A DNA stretch of 37,489 nt from the NCBI RefSeq assembly GCF_001613005.1, contig NZ_BDBN01000091.1, positions 1 to 37,489 on the forward strand. Direction: 5' to 3'. Position numbers and translations under genes: made by a program. Under the pieces are notes generated by a model. That model searched no databases, was not told where the DNA came from, and was given only the letters and a program-made list of their open reading frames with translations. Below are positions 18,101 to 27,100 of the stretch, in pieces (the first letter of the stretch is position 1; every line of letters begins with the position of its first letter). The stretch comes from Nocardia nova NBRC 15556. Its GTDB lineage: Bacteria; Actinomycetota; Actinomycetes; Mycobacteriales; Mycobacteriaceae.

Positions 18101-21100
18101 GACCATGTGCGCGATGCGGTCGTACGGATAGGTCGGGTCGATCGGCACGAACGCCGCACCCGACTTCGCGACCGACCACAGCGCCACCACACCCTCGAGC
18201 GAGCGCGGAATGGCCACCGCCACATGCTTGTCCGGCCCGGCGCCCAGTTCGATGAGCCGGCGGGCCAGTTTGGTCGAGGCCAGATCCAGCTGGGCATAGG
18301 TGAACGCGCGCCCGCCCACGACGACCGCGGGACCGTCCGGATTCGCCGCGACCGCGGCCGCCATCAGATCCGGCAGCGTGGCGGGCGCCACCGCGGGCAG
18401 TCCGGTGCGAGCGGCGAGATCCTCGGTTTCGGATCCGACCAGGATGTCGAGATCGCCGACCGCGATATCGGCGTCGCGCGCGACCGCGGCGAGGATCCGG
18501 CCCAGCCGCCGGCCGAAGTCGACGACCGTGTCCCGGTCGAAAAGATCGGTGGCATAGGTGAACTCGCCGAAGATGCCGGCTTCGCCGCCGGATCCGGTGC
18601 GCTGTTCGCGCAGCGTCAGCAGCAGATCGAATTTCGCGGTGTCGGCGGCCGGATCCAGGGCGGTGAAGCTCAGGCCCGGCAGTTCGAAACTGGTTCCGGC
18701 CAGATTCTCGAACGACAGCGCCACCTGGAACAGCGGATGCCGGGCGGTGGAGCGCTCCGGGTCCAGTGCTTCGACCAGCCGCTCGAACGGCACGTCGGCG
18801 TGGGCGAAGGCGCGCAGATCGGTTTCCCGGTTGTCGGCCAGCAGTTCGGCGAAACTGCGGCCCGGCGCCACCCGGCTGCGCAGTACCAGTGTGTTGACGA
18901 ACATGCCGATCAGATCGTCGAGTTCGGCCTCACCGCGGCCCGCGATCGGCGCACCGATGGCGATGTCCTCGGTACCCGACATGCGGGCCAGGAAGACCGC
19001 CAGGGCGGTGTGCACCACCATGAACACCGTGGAATTGTGCCGCTGCGCCAGTGCGGTGAGGCCGGCGTGCACCTGCGAATCGACGGCGAAGTCGACCTTG
19101 GCGCCGGCGAAGCTCTGCACCGCGGGCCGCGGCCGGTCCGCGGGCAACCGCAGCTCGTCCGGCAGGTCGGCCAGTTCCTGTGTCCAGTAAGACAATTGGG
19201 CGCTGACCAGGGATTCCGGATCGTCCTCGGCGCCCAGTGCGGCGCGCTGCCACAGCGCGTAGTCGGCGTACTGGATCGGCAGCGGCGCCCACGAGGGCGC
19301 CTGTCCGGCGGCCCGGGCCACGTAGGCGGTCATCAGATCCCGGGTCAGCGGGCCCATCGACCAGCCGTCGGCCGCGATGTGGTGGGCGACGAAGACGAGG
19401 ACGAACTCGCTCGCCGAGAGCTGGAACAACCGGATCCGGAACGGGATCTCGGTGGTCACGTCGAATCCGCTCGCGACCTGACGCCCCACCTCGTGGGCCA
19501 CCCGCTCCTCACCGATCTGCACCGGCTCCAGGTCGATGCTCACCGCGCCCGGCGCCAGCACCTGCTGCACCGCGCCGCCGGACTCGGATTCCGGATAGAT
19601 GGTCCGCAGCACCTCGTGCCGGGCCGCCAGATCCGCGACGGCCTGCCGCAGCGCGGCCACATCCAGCGCACCGGACAGCCGGATGGCGACCGGGATGTTG
19701 TACACCGTTGCGGCGGTGTCGAATTGGTTGAGGAACCACATCCGCTGCTGGGCGTAGGACAGCGGAACGGCGTCCGGACGCGGACCGGCGACCAGCGGCA
19801 GCCGCGGCCGTTCGGTTCCGGTGCGCTCCACCCGGGCGGCCAGTGCACCCACGGTCGCCGCCTCGAACAACGCGCGCACCGGCACGCGCACCTCGAGCGC
19901 GGCGCCGATCCGCGCGGCCACCTGAGTGGCCAGCAGCGAGTTACCGCCGAGGGCGAAGAAGTCGTCGTCCAGGCCGACCCGGTCGATCCCCAGCACCTCG
20001 GCGAAGGTGCCGGCCACGATCTCCTCCACCGGAGTCGAGGGCGCACGGAAGGCGGTGGTCTCGAATTCCGGCTCCGGCAGGGCCTTGCGGTCGAGTTTGC
20101 CGTTCACGGTGAGCGGCAGCGCGTCGAGGACCACGAAGGCCGCGGGCACCATGTAGTTCGGCAGCGCCGAGGCGAGTGCCGACTTCACCTGTGCCACATC
20201 GAGTTCCCGGTCCGCGGAGACCAGATACGCGACGAGCCGATCGCCGGTGCGCGGGTCGGACTTCGCCACCACGACCGCCTGGGCGAGCTGCGGCAGACGC
20301 AGCAGCGCCGCCTCGATCTCCCCCAGTTCGATGCGGAAACCGCGCACCTTGACCTGGAAGTCGGTGCGGCCGCGATACTCCAGCTCACCGTTCGCCGTCC
20401 AGGCCACCAGGTCGCCGGTGCGGTACATGCGCGAACCGCTGCCGAACGGATCGGCCACGAAGCGATCCGCGGTCAGATCCGCCCGCCCGAAGTAGCCGCG
20501 GGCCAGCTGCGCACCGGCCAGATAGAGCTCACCGGAGACGCCCACCGGCACCGGGTGCAGGCGCGAATCCAGCACGTAGACACTGCTGTTCCACTCGGGT
20601 GCGCCGATCGGCACCGACAGTTCGTCGGCCGCGCCGACGCGGTGCGCGGTGATCGAGACCGCGGCCTCGGTCGGACCGTACAGGTTGTAGAGCTCGACCT
20701 CGGGATGGGCGGCGGCGAACCGCTGCGCCAGCGCCGCGGGCAGCGCCTCACCGATGGCGAGGACTCGCCGCAGCGGGCTCGTCGCCTCGGGCGCGGTATT
20801 CGTCCGGGCCTCGGTGAGCAGGGCGTCCAGCATCGACGGCACCACATGCAGCGTGGTGACGCCGGTGCGCCGGATCAGATCGTTCAGGTAGGCCGGATCG
20901 CGATGTCCGTCGGGCGCGGCGATCACCAGCCGTCCGCCCGACACCGCCGCGGACCAGAACTCCCAGACCGACAGGTCGAAGGTCGCGGCGGTCTTCAGTA
21001 GTACCGCGTCGTCGGCGCGGAGATCGAATTCGGCCGTCTTCCACACCAATTGGTTGACGATCGCGCCGTGCGGCACCGCGACGCCCTTGGGGCGGCCGGT

Positions 21101-24100
21101 CGAACCGGAGGTGAAGATCACGTAGGCCGTGTGCTGCGGCAGCAGCGGTGCGATCCGGTCGGCGTCGGTGACCGGCCGCGCCGACAGGCCCGACAGATCC
21201 AGCTCGTCGAGGCGCACCACGTCCTCGCGCGCCGCGGACCGGCCGGAATCGGCCAGCGCGGGCATGGACTGCGAGCGACCGCGCCAATCCCGGGTCGCCG
21301 CGGCGGCTGCCGAGGGTGCGGTACGTCCGGGCAGGTTCGGAATATCCGAGGAGGTCAGCACGCACACCGGGTCGGCGGAATCGAGGATGTAGCCGACGCG
21401 TTCGGCGGGCTGATCCGGATCGAGCGGCACGTACGCGCCACCGGCCACCGAGACGGCGTACATCGCGACCACCAGATCGACGCCGCGCCGCAGGGCCAGC
21501 GCGACCCGAGATTCGGGGCCGACGCCGAGCGAGATCAGATGCCGGGCGAGGCGGTGGACGCGCTCGCCGAGTTCGCCGTAGGTGAGCTCGGCGGGCGTAC
21601 CGCCGAACTGCTCGTCGGCATCGGCCGTCAGGGCCACCCCGTTCGGCCGTGCGGCGATCGTCGCCGCCAGCAGTTCCGGCAGCGTCGCGGCAGCGACCGG
21701 ATGCGCCGCGCCGGTCGCGGCACGCTCCAGCTCGGCCCGCTCGGCCGAGGTCAGGATGTCGAGATCGCCGACCGCAGTGGCGGCCTCGGCGACCACCCCG
21801 GCGAGCAGCAGCGACAGCCGCTCGACGATCGATTCGGCGGTCGCGGCGTCGAACAGATCCGTGGCGTAGGTGAGGAAACCACCGATGCCGTCCGGATTTC
21901 CGTCCGCGTCGTACGCGTCGGCCACGATCAGATGCAGGTCGAACTGGGAGACGTCCAGATCGGCGTCCACACCGGCGACGCTCAATCCGGGCAGTTCCAG
22001 TTCGGTGCGCGCCAGGTTCTGGAACGACAGGCCCACCTGGAACAGCGGGTGGTGCGCGGTGGAACGCGGCGGGTTCAGCACCTCGACCAGCCGCTCGAAC
22101 GGAATGTCGGCGTGGGCGAAGGCCTGCAGATCGGTTTCGCGCTGGCGGGCCAGCAGTTCGGTGAACGGCTCGCCGCGCTCGACACGGGTGCGGAAGACGA
22201 CGGTGTTGACGAACATGCCGATCAGATCGTCGAGTTCGGCCTCACCGCGACCGGCGATCGGGCTGCCGACGGCGATGTCGTCGCCGCCCGACAGCCGGGC
22301 CAGCAGCAGCGCGAACGCCGAATGCACGACCATGAACAGCGTGGCGCCGTGGGCGCGGGCCAGCTCGACCAGGCCCGCGTGCACCTCGGGCGCGATCCGC
22401 ACGTCCACGCGCGCACCGGCCAGCGTCGCCACCGGCGGACGTGGGCGATCGGTGGGCAACTCGAGCACGTCCGGCAGGCCGGCCAGCTCGCGCTGCCAGT
22501 ACGAAATCTGCTGGGCGGCAATGGAATCCGACTGCGACTCCGAGCCCAGGACGGCACGCTGCCACAGCGCGTAATCGGCGTACTGCACGCGCAGCGGCGC
22601 CCAGTCCGGCGCGGCGCCGCAGGTGCGGGCGGCGTAGGCGGTCATCACGTCGCGCACCAGCGGGCCCATCGAGGACGCGTCGGCGGCGATGTGGTGCACC
22701 ACCACGGCGAGCACGTATTCGCGTCGCGAACCGGGGGCGAGGTCGGAGATCTCCAGTAGCCGCACTCGCAGCGGAACCTCGGAGGTGACATCGAAAGGCG
22801 TTGCGGCCAGGGCGTATACCGCATCGGCGACCGCGGCGGCGGCGGTGCGTTCCGGCCGCAGGCCCAGCCGGGTGTCGGCCGGCAGGATCACCTGGACGGG
22901 ACCCTCGGGAGTCTCCGGGTAGACCGTGCGCAACACCTCGTGCCGCGCGACCACGTCGTCGAGGGCCGCGCCCAGCGCCTCCACATCCAGGCTGCCGGTC
23001 AGCCGCAGCGCGAAGGGCAGGTTGTAGGCGGCCGAACCGGAATGCACCGCCTCCTCGGCGGTTTCGGCCTGGTCGAAGCGGTTGAGGAACCACATGCGCT
23101 GCTGCGCGAGCGAGAGCGGCAGCTGTTCCGGACGCTCGATCGAGCCCAGTTCCGCGCCGCGCCGGATGTGGGTCTGGGAATCGAGGGTGGCGGCCAGTCC
23201 GGCCACCGTGGGCGTCTCGAACAGCGACCGCACCGGCACGCGGCCGCCGACCGCCGCACCGAGCCGGGCCACCACCTGCGTGGCGATCAGCGAATTGCCG
23301 CCGAGGGCGAAGAAGTCGTCGTCGGCGCCGACCCGTTCCAGGCCGAGCACGGAGCCGAAGACCTCGGCGACGATCTCCTCCACCGGAGTACTCGGCGCCC
23401 GGAATTCGCGGCTGCTGAAAGTGGGTTCGGGCAGCGCCTTGCGGTCGAGTTTGCCGCTCGGATTGAGCGGGAAGGCGTCGAGAACCACGACGACCGCCGG
23501 AACCATATAGGCCGGAAGCGAATCCTTCACGCCGTTGCGCAGGCGCTCGGGATCGAGGGTGGTGCGCGGCTGGGCGACGACATAGGCGACCAGCTGATCG
23601 CCCAGTGCCGAGCCCATCACCAGCGCGACCGCCTGGCTCACGCCCGGCAGCGCCAGCAGCGCGGTCTCGATCTCGCCCAACTCGATGCGCTGGCCGCGGA
23701 ACTTCACCTGGAAGTCGGTGCGGCCGATGTAGTCGAGCCGCGCGGGCCGGGTCTCGTCGGCGTCACGCCACAGCACCAGATCGCCGGTGCGGTACATCCG
23801 CTCGCCGTGGCCGAACGGGTTGGCCACGAACCGGTCCGCGGTCAGGTCGGGGCGGCGCACATAGCCGCGGGCCAGCTGGTCACCCGCGAGATACAGCTCA
23901 CCGGGCACGCCCACCGGCACCGGACGCAGGCGGCCGTCGAGCACGTAGACGCGAGTGTTCCACTGCGGCAGGCCGATCGGCACGGTCGGCCGGTCGTCCT
24001 CACCGACAGGCCAATACGTGACCGACACCGCGGCCTCGGTGGGCCCGTACAGGTTGTGGATGCGCGCATCGCACACCGCGTGCACGGCATCGGCGGTCTC

Positions 24101-27100
24101 CGGCGGCAGCGCCTCGCCGATCACGAAGATGTCCTGCAGGCTCGGGCAGCTGCCCGCCGCGATGTGCGCGGCGAAGACGGTGAGCATCGACGGGACGAAG
24201 TCGGTGACCGTAACCCCGTGCGCGGCAATGGTTTCCGCGACGTACAGCGGATCGCGATGGCCGTCGTGGGTGGCCACGACCAGCTCGGCACCCGCCCGCA
24301 GCGGCATGAAATAGCCCCACAGCGAGACGTCGAAGGTGGTCGCCGTCTTCTGCAGATAGACGTCGCCGCTGCCCAGCGGGTAGGCGGCCAGCATCCACTC
24401 GATCTGGTTGTTGATCGCGGCATGCGAGACCGCGACGCCCTTGGGCCGGCCGGTGGAGCCGGAGGTGAAGATGACGTAGGCCGGATGGTCCGGCCGCACC
24501 GGCGCGAGCAGTTCGCCGGGCCGGATCGGGCTCGGATCGAAGCCGCCGAGATCCATGGTGTCCAGCCGCAGCACCGGAATCCGCGCGGGCACCGCGACGG
24601 TATCGGCGACGGTGGTCACGACGCAGACGGGTTGTGCGGTATCGAGGATGTGCGCGATGCGGTCCGCCGGATGATCGGGGTCCAGCGGCACGTACGCACC
24701 ACCGGCCGCCACGATCGCGTACATGCCGACCACCAGATCCAGCGATCGGCGGATCGCCAGGCCGACCAGGGCATCCGGGCCGACACCGCGCGAAATCAGC
24801 AGGCGCGCCAGCTGATTGACCTGCGCGTCGAATTCGGCGTAGGTCAGCTGCGCACCCTCGTAGGTGACCGCCACCGCATCCGGATTGCGCAGCGCCGTGC
24901 GCCGGTAGCCGTCGAGCAGCAGCTCCGGTTCGACCCGGTGGGCGGTGTCGTTCCAGTCCTGCAGGATGCGCAGGCGCTCGGCCGGATCGAGCAGCTCGAT
25001 ATCGCCCACGGCGGCCGCCGGATCGGCGACGATGCCCTCCAGCACCCGCACCAGCCGGTCGGCGTAGGTGGCGACGGTCGGCTCGTCGAACAGATCCAGC
25101 GCGTAGGTGAACATGGCCGATACGCCGGCCGGGGCACCCGCGTCCGTTCGCGGTACGGCGGTGAGCTGCAGATCGAATTTCGCCACCGCACCGTCGAATT
25201 CGACCGTTTCGGCGACCAGTCCGGGCAGCCGCAGCTGCGGCTTCTGCATGTTCTGGAAGAACAGCGCGGCCTGGAACAGCGGGTGATGCGCCTGCGACCG
25301 CACCGGGTCGAGCACCTCGACCAGGCGCTCGAACGGCAGCTCGGCGTGCGAGAAGGCGCCCAGATCGGTGTCCTTCACCGCCGCCAGCAGTTGCTCGACC
25401 GTCGTCGCGGCGTCGATGCGGGTGCGCAGCACCAGGGTGTTGACGAACATGCCGACCAGCGCGTCGAGTTCGGCCTCACCGCGCCCGGCCACCGGGGTGC
25501 CGATGGTGATGTCGTCGGTGCCGCTGGAGCGGGCCAGCAGGATCGCGAACGCCGCATGCACCACCATGAACAGCGAGGTGCCGGTGCGCTGGGCGAGTTC
25601 CTCGAGCCGGGCGTGCAGCTCGGGCGCGATGTCGAAGGTGTATTCCGCGCCGCGCCCCGAGGCGATCTGCGGGCGCGGCCGATCCGCGGGCAGATCCAGC
25701 CGGTCCGGGATGCCGGCCAGGGTGGTGCGCCAGTAGTCGATCTGCTGGGCCGCAAGGGAGTCGGGATCGTGTTCGTCGCCGAGCAGCGCCCGCTGCCACA
25801 GCGCGTAGTCGGCGTACTGCACCGGCAGCGGCTGCCAGCTCGGCCGGGCGCGGTTGCGCCGGGCGAGGAAGGCGGCCAGCAGATCGCGCATGAACGGCGC
25901 CACCGAGGCACCGTCGGCGGCGATGTGGTGGACCACGACCGCCACGACATGATCGTCGGGCGCCAGTTCGGCCACCGCGACGCGCAGCGGCACCTCGGCG
26001 GCCACATCGAATCCGGCGAGCAGATAGCCGGCCAGCCACTGCGGCAGTTCGTCCTCGGTCACCGGCTTCGGCGCCAGATCCGGAACCGATTGCGACGCGG
26101 GCAGAATCACCTGGTGTCCGGCGCCGTCCGCGGACGGGTAGACGGTGCGCAGGGTTTCGTGGCGCTCGACGACATCGGCGACGGCCGCCTGCAACGCCTC
26201 CACGTTCAGCGCGCCGGTGAGCCGGATCGCGAACGGAATGTTGTTGGCCGCTGATTCCGGATCGAACTGGTTGAGGAACCACATCCGCTGCTGGGCCAGC
26301 GAGAGCGGAATGCGTTCCGGACGCGGCATCGGCGCCAGCGCCAGGCGCCCGCCCGCACCCTTCAACGGTTCCAGCCGCTGTGCCAATTCGGCGACCGTGG
26401 CCGCCTCGAACAGCAGCCGGGCCGGTACCCGCGCCGAGATCTGGGCGCCGAGGCGGCCCGCGACCTGAGTGGCGATCAGCGAGTTTCCGCCCAGTTCGAA
26501 GAAGTCGTCGTCGGCGCCGACCGGTCCGGGCGGGTCGAGCAGATCGGTGAAGACGGCCGCCACCATCTCCTCGAGCGCACCCGAGGGCGCGCGGAATTCG
26601 CGGGCGGCCAGGACGGGTTCCGGCAGCGCCGCGCGGTCCAGTTTGCCGACCGGGGTCAGCGGAATCGCGTCCAGGACCATGATCGTCGTCGGCACCATGT
26701 GGGCCGGAAGACTGTGTCCCGCATGCTCGCTCAGCTCGTCGGTGTCGACCTTCGCACCTTCGGCGGCGTGCACGTACGAGACGAGAATCGTGGCGCCGCT
26801 GTGCAGGGTGTGGCCGACGGTGACGGCGAAGTCGACCGAATCGTGGGCGGCCAGTACCGCGTCGATCTCGCCGAGCTCGATCCGGAAGCCACGGATCTTG
26901 ACCTGGAAGTCGTTGCGGCCCAGATACTCCAGTTCACCGGCGGCCGTCCAGCGCACCAGGTCACCGGTGCGGTACAACCGCGAACCGTTGGCGTCGAAGG
27001 GGTTGGCGACGAAGCGCGCCGCGGTCAGGCCGGGACGCAGGTGGTATCCGCGCGCCAATTGCGCACCGGTGATGTACAACTCGCCGACCGCGCCGCGCGG

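Noticed and set aside
15095..21001. Very long plus-strand open frame (1968 codons) opposite the NRPS
   Set aside because: A shadow of the GC-rich NRPS coding strand; the translation is rich in His/Arg/Gly/Asp with no family motifs, while the minus strand carries clear C, A, T and E domains.
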